Origin: an uncultured Microbulbifer sp.
Lineage (GTDB): Bacteria > Pseudomonadota > Gammaproteobacteria > Pseudomonadales > Cellvibrionaceae
Direction: 5' to 3'
DNA: 64,000 nt
Assembly: GCF_947504145.1 (NCBI RefSeq)
Contig: NZ_CANNGQ010000002.1
Location: 372,001-436,000, forward strand
Made by a program: the position numbers and the translations under genes. Position 1 is the first letter of the stretch. Each line of letters begins with the position of its first letter. This document shows, piece after piece, positions 16,725 through 25,204 of the stretch. The notes under the pieces are model-generated. The model was not told the origin of the DNA and did not search any database. It saw only the letters and a list, made by a program, of their open reading frames with translations.

Positions 16725-17392
16725 TGGCGGAGGCCGGGAAGTTTCTGCCGTTTGAATTCGAACGATTGGACGATGCTGAGAAAATCGAGCGCGCACAGGC
16801 GTTTTATCAGCGGCTGAAGCAGCGCCGCTCGGTGCGGGACTTCTCCAGCGAGCCGGTACCCCGCGCAGTGATCGAAGCCTGTCTGCGTACGGCAGGGAGC
16901 GCGCCCAGTGGTGCCAATATGCAGCCCTGGCATTTTTGTGTTGTGGAATCTGCCGCGATAAAGCGCGAAATCCGCCTGGCAGCTGAAGCAGAAGAACGGG
17001 AGTTTTATCAGCGGCGCGCATCGGAAGAGTGGCTGGATGCGCTGGAACCACTGGGAACCGATGCGGAAAAACCGTTTTTGGAAACGGCTCCGTATCTGAT
17101 CGTGATCTTCCTGAAGAAATTTTCCGAAGGTGCGGAGGGCGAGCAGCGCAAGAACTACTACACCGCGGAGTCCGTCGGCATCGCCACCGGACTGCTGTTG
17201 GCCGCCTTGCATACTGCGGGTGTTGCTACCCTCACCCACACTCCGAGCCCGATGAAATTTCTCAACAGTATCCTCAAGCGCCCGGCCAGTGAGCGACCAT
17301 ATATGATCGTAGTCGCGGGGCTGCCTGCCGAGGGTGCGGAAGTGCCTGCTATCGACAAAATGCCTCTGGAAGAGATCGCCGAGTTTTTATAG
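16724..17392 (+). CDS. Nitroreductase-family flavoprotein
   Basis: An FMN-dependent oxidoreductase of 222 residues. The N-terminal [20 protein letters not shown], then [18 protein letters not shown], are the FMN-binding blocks of the nitroreductase fold; [18 protein letters not shown] forms the dimer-interface helix. The arrangement recalls the iodotyrosine-deiodinase/BluB-like branch. Substrate cannot be assigned. ATG 16724 shares its A with the stop of the preceding small membrane gene; an in-frame GTG directly before it (16721) is an alternative start. Convergent with the EVE-domain gene, 22 bases apart. Confidence 0.88.
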   Translation: MAEAGKFLPFEFERLDDAEKIERAQAFYQRLKQRRSVRDFSSEPVPRAVIEACLRTAGSAPSGANMQPWHFCVVESAAIKREIRLAAEAEEREFYQRRASEEWLDALEPLGTDAEKPFLETAPYLIVIFLKKFSEGAEGEQRKNYYTAESVGIATGLLLAALHTAGVATLTHTPSPMKFLNSILKRPASERPYMIVVAGLPAEGAEVPAIDKMPLEEIAEFL

Positions 17393-17414
17393 CCACCAGC
17401 TAAAAATGGAGAGG

Positions 17415-17873
17415 CTAGCTCCCCAGCTGCTTGAGGGTTCGCCATTCGTCGGCTGTTATTGGCTGAATCGACAGGCGCCCCTGCTTCACCAGTACCATCC
17501 CGGCAAGCGCCGGGTTCTGCTTGATCTCTTTCAGGGCGACCGGTCGTGTAAATTCACTCTGCCACTGGATGTCCACACAGAACCAGCGCGGGTTTTCCGC
17601 AGTGGCCTTGAGGTCGAAGTATTTGCTCTCCGGGTCGAATTGCGCCGGGTCTGGGTAGGCGGTGCGGACTACCCGGGCGGTGCCGACGATTGCAGGAATC
17701 TTGCAGGCGCTGTGGTAGAAGAGCACCCCGTCGCCCTTCCCTACCTGATCCCGTAAGAAGTTGCGCGCCTGATAGTTGCGAATGCCGTCCCAGCGGCCAA
17801 CCTGACCGGGCTCATCTTTCAGGTCAGACAGGCTGTATTCATCCGGTTCCGACTTGAATAACCAGTAATTCAT
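17415..17873 (-). CDS. EVE-domain protein
   Basis: A 152-residue protein starting MNYWLFKSEPDEYSLSDL, the near-invariant start of the EVE (thymocyte nuclear protein 1-like) family. WDGIRNYQARNFLRD and GDGVLFYHSACKIPAIVGTA follow. EVE is a PUA-like fold thought to bind modified bases in DNA or RNA; the bacterial role is not established. ATG 17873 gives this canonical start; the frame extends upstream without similarity. It diverges from the histidine kinase gene. Confidence 0.9.
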   Translation of the reverse strand: MNYWLFKSEPDEYSLSDLKDEPGQVGRWDGIRNYQARNFLRDQVGKGDGVLFYHSACKIPAIVGTARVVRTAYPDPAQFDPESKYFDLKATAENPRWFCVDIQWQSEFTRPVALKEIKQNPALAGMVLVKQGRLSIQPITADEWRTLKQLGS

Positions 17874-18007
17874 CTGCGATCTCCGCAATAGGCCGCTTTC
17901 TGCGGCAGTCCGTCCGATTGCTGCGTTTGGTGGTATTTCGTCCACGCCCGCTCTCATTTAGGCTATTTTCCCAGATTGGCGCACTTTCTGCGCATGTTTG
18001 GAGATTT

Positions 18008-19096
18008 ATGGGTACTTCTGTTTTCAACTGGCTGTCCGAGTGGCTGGCCTCCGAGCGCAACCAGTACAGAGCGCTGCAGTGGAGCGGCTGGGCGGGTTAC
18101 ACCCTGCTGACGTTTATCGGCGGCTTTTTCTGGGTGGAGAACCACTTGCTCTACTCCGGCTACATTGCCGTGGCCACTGCTTCCGGTATCGCCATATCCG
18201 AGGGTATGCGCCGCGGCTTTCAGCGCCTGTGGGACAAGCCACCGGCGCAGCGGTTGCTGGGCTCCCTCGGTGTGATCATTGTGGGTGCGGTCTTGTGGGC
18301 AGCGATCAAGTTCGGTGGCTCCCTGTGGCTGTATGGCAAGGAGAGCGACGAGCACCCCATGGTGATGGCGGTCTACTGGTTCTCCTACTCCTTTCTGATC
18401 TACATGACCTGGACGGCGCTTTACTACGGTATCAAGTATTACCAGGCATCGCTGTTGCAGCAGGAGAAGGCGCTGAGAGCAGAGTCCATTGCCCACCAGT
18501 CGCAGCTGAAGATGCTGCGCTATCAGCTCAACCCGCACTTTCTGTTCAATACTCTGAATGCCATTTCGACCCTGATCCTGGATCAGGACGGTAAGACCGC
18601 GAATAGTATGGTGACGCGCCTGTCCCAGTTCCTGCGTCACTCCCTGGATAACGACCCGATGCAGAAGGTGACTCTGGCAAAAGAAGTCGAGGCGCTGATG
18701 TTGTACCTGGATATCGAGAAAGTGCGTTTCGCCGATCGACTGCTGGTAAACGTGGACCTCGATGGCGACGCGTCCGAGGCGCTGGTGCCCAGCCTGTTGC
18801 TGCAACCAATCGTCGAGAACGCAATCAAATACGGTATCTCCCAGCGGGAGTGGGGTGGTGAAGTCACCATTAAAGCGCGGGTGTTTGCCGGCGAGCTCTT
18901 GCTGGAGATCAGCGATAACGGCCCGGGTATGCCCGAGGCCGAGCTGGCGCGGCTGGGCAGCGGCAGCGGTGTCGGTATTCGAAATACCTGCGAGCGCTTA
19001 CAGGCCCTGTACGGTGGGGAGCAGAAAACCCGCTTTTGCAATCGCCCGCAAGGCGGTCTCGCGGTACATTTACGGATCCCCTTTGAGCGGGAATGA
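18008..19096 (+). CDS. LytS/AlgZ-type sensor histidine kinase
   Basis: A 362-residue membrane kinase. Four hydrophobic segments occupy about residues 20-150 (GYTLLTFIGGFFW, SGYIAVATASGIAI, LLGSLGVIIVGAVLWAAIKF, VYWFSYSFLIYMTWTALYY). The cytoplasmic His_kinase domain has the phospho-acceptor motif YQLNPHFLFNTLNAIS with His177. The ATPase N-box is QPIVENAIKYG and the G-box DNGPGMPE. No periplasmic sensor domain is visible, so the signal is probably sensed in the membrane. The response-regulator gene follows after 51 bases. I chose ATG 18008 (GGAGA upstream) over upstream in-frame starts. Confidence 0.92.
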   Translation: MGTSVFNWLSEWLASERNQYRALQWSGWAGYTLLTFIGGFFWVENHLLYSGYIAVATASGIAISEGMRRGFQRLWDKPPAQRLLGSLGVIIVGAVLWAAIKFGGSLWLYGKESDEHPMVMAVYWFSYSFLIYMTWTALYYGIKYYQASLLQQEKALRAESIAHQSQLKMLRYQLNPHFLFNTLNAISTLILDQDGKTANSMVTRLSQFLRHSLDNDPMQKVTLAKEVEALMLYLDIEKVRFADRLLVNVDLDGDASEALVPSLLLQPIVENAIKYGISQREWGGEVTIKARVFAGELLLEISDNGPGMPEAELARLGSGSGVGIRNTCERLQALYGGEQKTRFCNRPQGGLAVHLRIPFERE

Positions 19097-19147
19097 CAAC
19101 CTGGTCTGGGCACAGGGAAACGGTCTTCATAGTTGGAGTGACGAGCG

Positions 19148-19960
19148 GTGAGTAGCGACAGATTGAAAGTCATAATCGTGGACGACGAACCCCTGGCCCG
19201 CCGGGGCCTACGGCTGCGCCTGGAGAACCTCGGCGGTGTCGAGGTGGTAGCCGAATGCGGCAATGGCCGCGAGGCGAAAGAGCAGATCCTGAACCTGAAA
19301 CCGGATGTGGCTTTTCTGGATATTCAGATGCCCGGGGTGACAGGGCTGGAGCTGGTGCAGCTGTTGCCAAAAGAAGAAATTCCACAGATCGTGTTTGTCA
19401 CCGCTTACGATCAATACGCCGTGGAGGCCTTCGAAGTGAACGCGGTGGATTATGTATTGAAACCGATCGAGGAAGACCGCCTCGGCCGCGCAGTGGAGCG
19501 GGTGCGGGAAAAGCTCGGCAGCGAAAACATTGCCGCCCAGCGCGAGCAGCTATTGGAAGCGGTGGCGGATCTCACGCAGGAATCACCGGCGGCACTGGAA
19601 GAAAAACTGGCTGCGGGTGAACTGGGCAACAGCCGTTACCCGGAAAAAATTGCGATCAAGGATTCCGGGAAAATCACCCTGGTACCGGCGCGGGAGATCG
19701 ACTGGATCGATGCCGCCGGCGACTATATGTGCGTGCACGCCAACGGGGAAACCCATGTGATGCGCATCACCATGAAAGAATTGGAACAGCAACTGGATCC
19801 GAAAGTATTCCAGCGTATCCACCGCTCAACCATCGTCAATCTGAAACGCGTGCGCGAGATCTGCGCGCATATCAATGGTGAATATCATCTGGTGCTGAAT
19901 AACGGCGAGCGTCTGAAAATGAGCCGCAGCTACAAGAACAAAGTGCAGCATTTTATCTGA
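19148..19960 (+). CDS. LytTR-family response regulator (AlgR-like)
   Basis: A 270-residue regulator and partner of the upstream kinase. The receiver domain (residues 7-125) has the acidic pair Asp12-Asp13, phospho-acceptor Asp58 in AFLDIQMPG, Thr in FVTAYD and Lys in YVLKPI. The C-terminal LytTR DNA-binding domain (about 165-268) includes IAIKDSGKITLVPAREIDWI, VFQRIHRSTIVNL and MSRSYK. LytTR regulators bind paired direct repeats upstream of targets; none is obvious nearby. AlgZ/AlgR of Pseudomonas is the nearest well-known model. Starts at GTG 19148. Confidence 0.92.
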   Translation: MSSDRLKVIIVDDEPLARRGLRLRLENLGGVEVVAECGNGREAKEQILNLKPDVAFLDIQMPGVTGLELVQLLPKEEIPQIVFVTAYDQYAVEAFEVNAVDYVLKPIEEDRLGRAVERVREKLGSENIAAQREQLLEAVADLTQESPAALEEKLAAGELGNSRYPEKIAIKDSGKITLVPAREIDWIDAAGDYMCVHANGETHVMRITMKELEQQLDPKVFQRIHRSTIVNLKRVREICAHINGEYHLVLNNGERLKMSRSYKNKVQHFI

Positions 19961-19984
19961 AAGAGGTTTCGGCCCGGGTGCGGA

Positions 19985-20605
19985 TCAGATCTGGATCAGC
20001 GCCTGGGCTTCGCGAATCAACTGTTTTCGGTCGCGCAGTTCGAGCTTGCGTAAAATGGCGGTAACGTGGCTTTTTACCGTGGGTTCGGTGATATCCAGAT
20101 CGTAAGCGATCTGCTTGTTTAGCATGCCTTGGGCGATCATCTGAAAAATCTTCAGCTGCTGCGGTGTGAGCCGGCCGAGCTTTTCAGCCAGCGCGCTTTC
20201 ACTTTCCGCCTGCAGCGCCTCTTCACTGAACCACTGATCCCCCGCCAGCACGCACTCGATACACTGCAGGATTTCGTCCGGCCGCGCGGTTTTTGACAGA
20301 AAACCGCTGGCGCCGAGCCCCGCAGCCTGCTGAATTACCCCGTGCCGATCACTGCCCGACACCACCACCACCGGAACCGCGGGAAAATCATTGCGAATCC
20401 GGGCAAGCCCGCTGAACCCTTCACTGCCCGGCATATTCAGATCCAGCAAGAGCAGGTCGATTTCAGCGTGGGAGAGCCGCTTGAGGGTGGACTCCAGGTC
20501 TTCGCTCTGCAGCAGGTCTGCATTGGGAAAGTGTGGGCTGAGGGTGGTCGTCAGCGCATCGCGATACAGCGGATGGTCATCGGCAATCAGCAATTGATAA
20601 TTCAC
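19985..20605 (-). CDS. NarL/LuxR-type response regulator without an adjacent kinase
   Basis: A 206-residue regulator. The receiver domain (1-120) has Asp9-Asp10 and phospho-acceptor Asp55 in LLLLDLNMPG, with the Lys of FLSKTARPDEI. The C-terminal LuxR helix-turn-helix reads LTPQQLKIFQMIAQGMLNKQ and PTVKSHVTAILRKLEL. The start is GTG 20605; the frame runs on upstream as an antisense-like reading of the neighbour, not part of this protein. It begins 41 bases after the 3-hydroxybutyrate dehydrogenase stop on the same strand, so the two are probably one transcript. No histidine kinase accompanies it. Confidence 0.9.
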   Translation of the reverse strand: MNYQLLIADDHPLYRDALTTTLSPHFPNADLLQSEDLESTLKRLSHAEIDLLLLDLNMPGSEGFSGLARIRNDFPAVPVVVVSGSDRHGVIQQAAGLGASGFLSKTARPDEILQCIECVLAGDQWFSEEALQAESESALAEKLGRLTPQQLKIFQMIAQGMLNKQIAYDLDITEPTVKSHVTAILRKLELRDRKQLIREAQALIQI

Positions 20606-20646
20606 GGCAGCACCCTGAAGAATGAAAGAATCGGGTGCAATGGATA

Positions 20647-21432
20647 CTACTGTGCGCTCCATCCACCGTCCACCGGTAGGGCCGCACCGGTAATGGTGCT
20701 GGCAAAATCGCCACACAGGTACAGTGCCAGTTCGCCGATGGCATCGGGGCTGGTGGCCCGTGCCATGGGCTGCTTGGCGCCGACCAGCTCCGCGCGTGCG
20801 GTATCCAGGTCCACTTGCTGTTCCCGCGCGATATTTTCTATCTGGGGTTGAATCAGTGGGGTTTCCACCCAGCCGGGGCAGATGGCATTGGCGGTGATGT
20901 TGCAGTCTGCGTTTTCCAGCGCGAGCACCTTGGTCAGTCCGACCAGGCCGTGTTTGGCCGCGCAGTAAGCCGATTTGTACTCGGAAGCCACCAGTCCGTG
21001 CACCGAGGCAATATTGATGATCCGCCCCCAGGCCGCGGCGCGCATCGCTGGCAGCAGGTCGCGGCACAGAAAAAAGCCCGCGCTGAGATTGATCGCCAGA
21101 ATCTGTTGCCACTTGTCTGCGGGGAAATCGTGAGCGGCGGCAGTGTGCTGGATCCCGGCATTGTTGATAAGAATCGAGGGGTTGCCGATCGCCTCGCGGG
21201 TGTCTGCCACCAGCTGGGCACAACCGGCTTCGGTGGAAATATCCGCTGAGCTAAAGCCCTGCTTGCCGGTGTAGCCCGAAAATTCGGATTGCAGTGCGCG
21301 GGCAGTTTCCCCGTTGGCGAGCCCGTGCAGCATGACGTGGTGACCGGCGCGGGCAAAACAGTGCGCGATAGCGAGGCCGATACCACTGGTGGAGCCAGTG
21401 ATCAGGACGGAATGGTTTGGATTCTGCTGCAC
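20647..21432 (-). CDS. bdhA: 3-hydroxybutyrate dehydrogenase
   Basis: A 261-residue short-chain dehydrogenase converting 3-hydroxybutyrate to acetoacetate with NAD. The nucleotide-binding motif ITGSTSGIGLAIA is at the N-terminus. ILINNAGIQH, IINIASVHGLVAS and SAYCAAKHGLVGLTK hold the catalytic Asn, Ser, Tyr and Lys, and CPGWVETPL matches the 3-hydroxybutyrate dehydrogenase subgroup. It would link polyhydroxybutyrate or ketone-body breakdown to acetyl-CoA. Co-transcribed with the NarL-type regulator downstream. Confidence 0.88.
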   Translation of the reverse strand: MQQNPNHSVLITGSTSGIGLAIAHCFARAGHHVMLHGLANGETARALQSEFSGYTGKQGFSSADISTEAGCAQLVADTREAIGNPSILINNAGIQHTAAAHDFPADKWQQILAINLSAGFFLCRDLLPAMRAAAWGRIINIASVHGLVASEYKSAYCAAKHGLVGLTKVLALENADCNITANAICPGWVETPLIQPQIENIAREQQVDLDTARAELVGAKQPMARATSPDAIGELALYLCGDFASTITGAALPVDGGWSAQ

Positions 21433-21510
21433 AGCGAACTCCCGCAGATGCTTATTCTTTGGAGAAATCCTAGCGCGGCAGACTCAGCGGGTCTGTATGA
21501 CCAAGGTATG

Positions 21511-21541
21511 AAACGAAAGAAGCCGCCCGAAGGCGGCTTCT
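21511..21541 (-). terminator. Terminator of the His/Tyr-rich lipoprotein gene
   Basis: A 9-bp stem (GAAGCCGCC / GGCGGCTTC) with a 4-base loop (CGAA on the plus strand); reading the minus strand it is followed by TTTCGTTT. Confidence 0.75.
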
Positions 21542-21566
21542 CTACACAGGAAGGGAATCTTCCGGA

Positions 21567-21965
21567 TTAGCGGCGACGATGGCCGCCACCGCGATGGCCA
21601 CCATGGCTTGGACGGCCACCTGGACGGTGATGATGGTGGCCGCCACCTGGGCGTCCGGGGCGATGGCTAGGACGACCGGGACGATAGCCGGGGCGGTGAT
21701 GATGCCCGGGACGGTTGTAGTAGTGGCGACCGTGGTACCGGTAGTAACCGCCGCGATAGTAACGGGGCGCGCCGTAGCGGTAGTAGCGCGGCGAGGAAAT
21801 GTAGAAGGACGCACTGCCGGACGGGTACACATAGGGTGTTGAATAGGGGTAGCTGGAATACCCCACGCTACTGGAGCTGTAATAGCCATCGGACACACAG
21901 GCACCCAGTGTGAGGGTGCCGAATACGGTGAGAGCCAACAGGCCCTTTCTGATGATGCTCTTCAT
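21567..21965 (-). CDS. Tyr/His/Arg-rich lipoprotein of unknown function
   Basis: A 132-residue protein with a lipoprotein signal peptide (MKSIIRKGLLALTVFGTLTL, lipobox LGAC, Cys23). The first mature third is Ser/Tyr-rich; the rest is a low-complexity run of Tyr, His, Arg, Pro and Gly (for example RYYRGGYYRYHGRHYY and blocks of three to four His between RPG units). The His clusters could bind metal ions, but no family is recognised. GGAGG precedes ATG 21965. A second Tyr/His-containing lipoprotein gene lies just upstream on the same strand. Confidence 0.75.
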   Translation of the reverse strand: MKSIIRKGLLALTVFGTLTLGACVSDGYYSSSSVGYSSYPYSTPYVYPSGSASFYISSPRYYRYGAPRYYRGGYYRYHGRHYYNRPGHHHRPGYRPGRPSHRPGRPGGGHHHHRPGGRPSHGGHRGGGHRRR

Positions 21966-22084
21966 GAGAGACCTCCAAGGGGCAGGCAACGGGTAGTCAC
22001 GGCGGGCAAGCACGAGAATTACCGGTTAACTGTGGTAGGTTTTGAACGGTTTTTGATCGAGTATCGATCGAGTGTTGCGAAGGT

Positions 22085-22354
22085 TCAGCGAGGCTGATTG
22101 ACGCGACTTCGAGGCGTGTCCATGCGGTAGTCACCGCCGCGCATGTAGTAGTTGGGATGCCGCACGTTGTGGCAGCGGTTGTTCTGGTGGCAGTGGTAGT
22201 AGCGGCCCTTGACCGAGTAGTAGCCGGGCCCTTCGCTGGTGCGATTGACGGCCGTCGTCGTGTCGGTCATGTCCTCCATGCTGGTGCAACCGGTGAGCGT
22301 CAGCAGTGCCGCTGCCCCCAATGCTCCGGCGAGTCCTCCGAATGAACGGTTCAT
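22085..22354 (-). CDS. Small lipoprotein with Tyr-, His- and Cys-containing centre
   Basis: An 89-residue protein. The signal peptide ends in the lipobox LTGC (Cys23). The mature part has YYSVKGRYYHCHQNNRCHN, with two Cys and three His in a short segment that could coordinate a metal, then YYMRGGDYRMD. The YYxxxGxYY phrase also occurs in the other exported Tyr-rich proteins of this window. GGAGG stands 5 bases before ATG 22354. No known function. Confidence 0.7.
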   Translation of the reverse strand: MNRSFGGLAGALGAAALLTLTGCTSMEDMTDTTTAVNRTSEGPGYYSVKGRYYHCHQNNRCHNVRHPNYYMRGGDYRMDTPRSRVNQPR

Positions 22355-22568
22355 GAAAACCTCCGCGCCCGCAGGCGGGTAACTTTCTTACTTTCCTTCG
22401 AACCTTTTCTCCCGGATGTCAGCACTGGTTGAAAACACTTGTTGACAACCGGTGAAAATGGTTCGAAACCCAAGTGAAAGTTATTAAAGGGTGGCGGGGA
22501 GGCGATCACGACCCATTGCGATGAATATCAACAACTAAAAAGTTATGACAGGGCCGTGGGATAGAAGA

Positions 22569-23657
22569 TTAAGCCGAAACCAACTGCTGTAACTGGTTAT
22601 CCAGCAATTGCTGCAATTTGGGGTTCAATCCCGTCACCTCCGCGCCCCAGCTGGTGGTGTGGCACTGGATGCGGTCTTCGAGGGATTCGTCGTCCTGCAG
22701 TTGTGGGTGCAGTGCGAGCCCGCGGGACTGGCTCAGCAGTTGCTCACCACCGAAATCCAATTCTTCCGGCTTGGTGGGAAGCACCGCCAGCGCCAGCTGC
22801 AGGCCGGTGGCGCGGCTGGACTGCTGCAGCCCGCGGAGCAACAGGCCCGCACACACCGCGCGGAAGGCCGCGTCGTCACCGGCAAATCCCAACCCGACAA
22901 AGGGGCCGGCACTCGGCAGCGGCCGCGCGTCGTAGATCCGGGTCAGCAACTGCAGCCGCTGCTCCAGCTCCGCCTGCAGGCCGTCCAGGGCACTGTGGGA
23001 CAGCTGGTTGCCCAGCTGGGCCCAGTTCAGCGGGCGCAGGTACAGGCCCGCAGTCACTTCCGGTGGCGGCTTTGGCTGGGCTTTGGGGACGACCAGCGGT
23101 GTGCGTTGGCGGCCCGGCTTTAGCTGGCTGGCGGCCAGAGCGCAGGCGGCGCTGAAGGGCAGGGCAAAGATCAGGCACAGCAGCAGGCTGGCCCAGGGGT
23201 AGGGTACCGAGGCCCCTGGCTGGATATTCAGGGCCACGCTGCCGGCGAGGCTGTCGTGCAGTACTACCGGTTCGGTAATCATCTCGCCGCGGTTGCGCAC
23301 GCCCGCCTGTGCCAGCGGGCTGGAATCCACATCCTGAATGGTTACCCCGCGTACCGCTGGCAGTGCAAGTGTCTGCTGGGCCAGCATCTGCAGGCTGATG
23401 CGGTCACCGGCCACAATCTGATCCAGGCTCTGGCTTGCCAGCAGCTTTGCTGCCGCTTCGGCGCTAGCCCTGTCTCGGGCAACCGCTGCGGACTGTTGCT
23501 GGCCGTAGGCATGGCCAAGAGTCGCCAGGCAGAAGCCGGCGAGGGTGAGCCAGATGGTGGCCGCCAGCAGTTGGCGCTGCTGGCGGGTGCTGAGGCCGGC
23601 GAGCCGTTGGGGCAGGCTGCTGGAGAATTCGGACAGGCTGGCGAGAAAATTTTTCAT
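22569..23657 (-). CDS. Two-helix membrane protein divergent from serB, function unknown
   Basis: A 362-residue protein. An N-terminal transmembrane helix (LLAATIWLTLAGFCLATLGHAYG) is followed by a periplasmic segment of about 100 residues (AAKLLASQSLDQIVAGDRIS), a second helix (WASLLLCLIFALPFSAACALAA) and a cytoplasmic domain of about 180 residues rich in Leu and Gln. The layout is that of a membrane sensor without kinase or cyclase motifs. Comparable proteins sit beside serB in Pseudomonas. I do not recognise a domain. Its start lies 138 bases from serB. Confidence 0.7.
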   Translation of the reverse strand: MKNFLASLSEFSSSLPQRLAGLSTRQQRQLLAATIWLTLAGFCLATLGHAYGQQQSAAVARDRASAEAAAKLLASQSLDQIVAGDRISLQMLAQQTLALPAVRGVTIQDVDSSPLAQAGVRNRGEMITEPVVLHDSLAGSVALNIQPGASVPYPWASLLLCLIFALPFSAACALAASQLKPGRQRTPLVVPKAQPKPPPEVTAGLYLRPLNWAQLGNQLSHSALDGLQAELEQRLQLLTRIYDARPLPSAGPFVGLGFAGDDAAFRAVCAGLLLRGLQQSSRATGLQLALAVLPTKPEELDFGGEQLLSQSRGLALHPQLQDDESLEDRIQCHTTSWGAEVTGLNPKLQQLLDNQLQQLVSA

Positions 23658-23795
23658 CTTGTTATGTGTTCGCTGGCAGTACAGACGCTGATTTTATCCC
23701 ACTTCTTCAGCGAAAAAAGGCGCCGGGCTATAATGCGCGGCCTTTTCCCGGCCCCGCGCCGGGGTCGGCCACCTCGAAACCAACAAGAGTCAGAC

Positions 23796-24809
23796 ATGGA
23801 CGCAGTTATCTACTCCTCCCACTCCACCCTTTGCCAGCAGGTATTCGCTCACTCCGTGGCTGCGCAAATGCCTGATTCCCCCGCGGCGGTAACCGCGCCC
23901 TGGTGCTTGACGCTGCTCGGAGAAGCGCTGACGGAGGCTTCGCTGCAATCGGTGAACACCTTTGTGAAGGCGCAGGGCTGGTCGATAAGCGGGGTGGATA
24001 TTCTCGCTGCCGGGACGGACTGCAGTGCCATCCGCTTGCAACTGGAAGGCGAGCTGGACTTTAACGAGGCGCGCCAGGCGTTACTGGTGCTGGCTGGCGA
24101 GCAGGGTATCGAGTTGACCCTGCAGGCGGGCACGACCCAACGTGCGCCCAAATTGGCCTGCTTCGATATGGACTCTACCCTGATCCAGGCGGAGGTTATC
24201 GATGAGCTGGCGAAAATTGCCGGTGTTGGCGACCAGGTGGCGGAGATCACTTTGTCCGCCATGCGCGGGGAACTGGATTTTCAGCAGAGTTTTCGCAAAC
24301 GTATGGGGTTGCTGAAGGGCTTTACCGAAGCCCGTCTTGCGGAAATCGCTCCTAAGCTGCCGATCATGCCCGGCGCTCCGCGCCTGCTGCGGGCGCTGCG
24401 TGCACTGGGCTGTAAAACCGCAATCCTCTCCGGTGGTTTCACCTACTTTGCCAACTACCTGAAAGACAACCACCTTGCTGTGGATGTGATTCACGCTAAC
24501 CAGCTGGAGTTTGACGACGGTGCACTGACCGGTGGGGTGATCGATCCGATTGTGGACGGCGCGCGCAAGGCGCTGCTGTTGCAGGAGATTGCAACGGAGC
24601 TTGGATTTTCACTGGATGAGGTGATTGCGGTGGGCGACGGTGCCAACGATCTGCCGATGCTGTCGCTGGGGGCGCTGGGAATTGCGTTCCACGCCAAGCC
24701 AAAGGTGCGCGCGGAGGCGCCACAGGCGATCGATGGTTTTGGGTTGGATGCGGCACTGTACCTGTTCGGCTTGAACGACCGCCAGATTGCGCAGTTGCTG
24801 GGGGAGTGA
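23796..24809 (+). CDS. serB: Phosphoserine phosphatase
   Basis: Dephosphorylates O-phospho-L-serine in the last step of serine synthesis. A HAD-family enzyme: motif I is CFDMDSTLIQAEVIDELA with nucleophile Asp124 and Asp126, motif II ILSGGFTYFANYL, motif III Lys in GARKALLLQEI, and motif IV AVGDGANDLPML. An N-terminal regulatory extension of about 100 residues makes it 337 residues, as in other gammaproteobacteria. Translation starts at ATG 23796 by similarity; the frame is open far upstream inside the divergent gene. Confidence 0.95.
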   Translation: MDAVIYSSHSTLCQQVFAHSVAAQMPDSPAAVTAPWCLTLLGEALTEASLQSVNTFVKAQGWSISGVDILAAGTDCSAIRLQLEGELDFNEARQALLVLAGEQGIELTLQAGTTQRAPKLACFDMDSTLIQAEVIDELAKIAGVGDQVAEITLSAMRGELDFQQSFRKRMGLLKGFTEARLAEIAPKLPIMPGAPRLLRALRALGCKTAILSGGFTYFANYLKDNHLAVDVIHANQLEFDDGALTGGVIDPIVDGARKALLLQEIATELGFSLDEVIAVGDGANDLPMLSLGALGIAFHAKPKVRAEAPQAIDGFGLDAALYLFGLNDRQIAQLLGE

Positions 24810-24841
24810 CGGGGTGGCGCGGACTGATCAGCCAGGTCTGA

Positions 24842-25015
24842 TCAGTAGCGTTTGGCCAGTCCGAGCACCGGGCTCAACTCGCTGCCCACGGAGGCAAACG
24901 GCATGGATGGTTTGCGCTCTCTATCCCCGTAGCAGGCCTGCTTGCTGCAGGCAGCCATCATGGTCAGTAATCCGATCAGTGCGGTGGCGGCGAGAAGTCG
25001 CTTGCCCATGGACAT
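24842..25015 (-). CDS. Very small lipoprotein
   Basis: A 57-residue product, MSMGKRLLAATALIGLLTMM then the lipobox AAC (Cys23), leaving a mature peptide of 35 residues (SKQACYGDRERKPSMPFAS...). AGGGAA sits 6 bases before ATG 25015, supporting translation. It recalls the short lipoproteins of unknown role common near efflux or housekeeping genes. An inverted repeat (24824-24832 / 24839-24847) overlaps its stop codon, between it and convergent serB. Confidence 0.6.
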   Translation of the reverse strand: MSMGKRLLAATALIGLLTMMAACSKQACYGDRERKPSMPFASVGSELSPVLGLAKRY

Positions 25016-25131
25016 GGTGATTTCCCTATATGCGGTGTTCGGTATCTTCCGGTGAATTTCAGTGCGGTGCCAGTAATAGACGCAGTGAATCCCGAAAAAG
25101 TTGCACCCGACTTGTGAAGTGCGACAGAGAT

Positions 25132-25165
25132 TAAGAGAAAAGCGCCGGTTGTGATAGTCCGGCGC
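25132..25165 (-). terminator. Terminator of the RND efflux operon
   Basis: A perfect 7-bp GC stem (GCGCCGG / CCGGCGC, 10-base loop) followed on the minus strand by TTTTCTCTT, about 40 bases after the permease stop. Confidence 0.8.
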
Positions 25166-25204
25166 ACATTTACCCGCCATTTTCCCCGTGATTTCTCCCG
25201 CTGA

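Noticed and set aside
20606-21223. Upstream extension of the NarL-type regulator frame
   Set aside because: It reads an alternate frame of 3-hydroxybutyrate dehydrogenase; receiver-domain similarity begins at GTG 20605.
24824-24847. Perfect 9-bp inverted repeat ACTGATCAG / CTGATCAGT between serB and the small lipoprotein
   Set aside because: It has no T-run on either strand and overlaps the lipoprotein stop codon, so I did not call a terminator.
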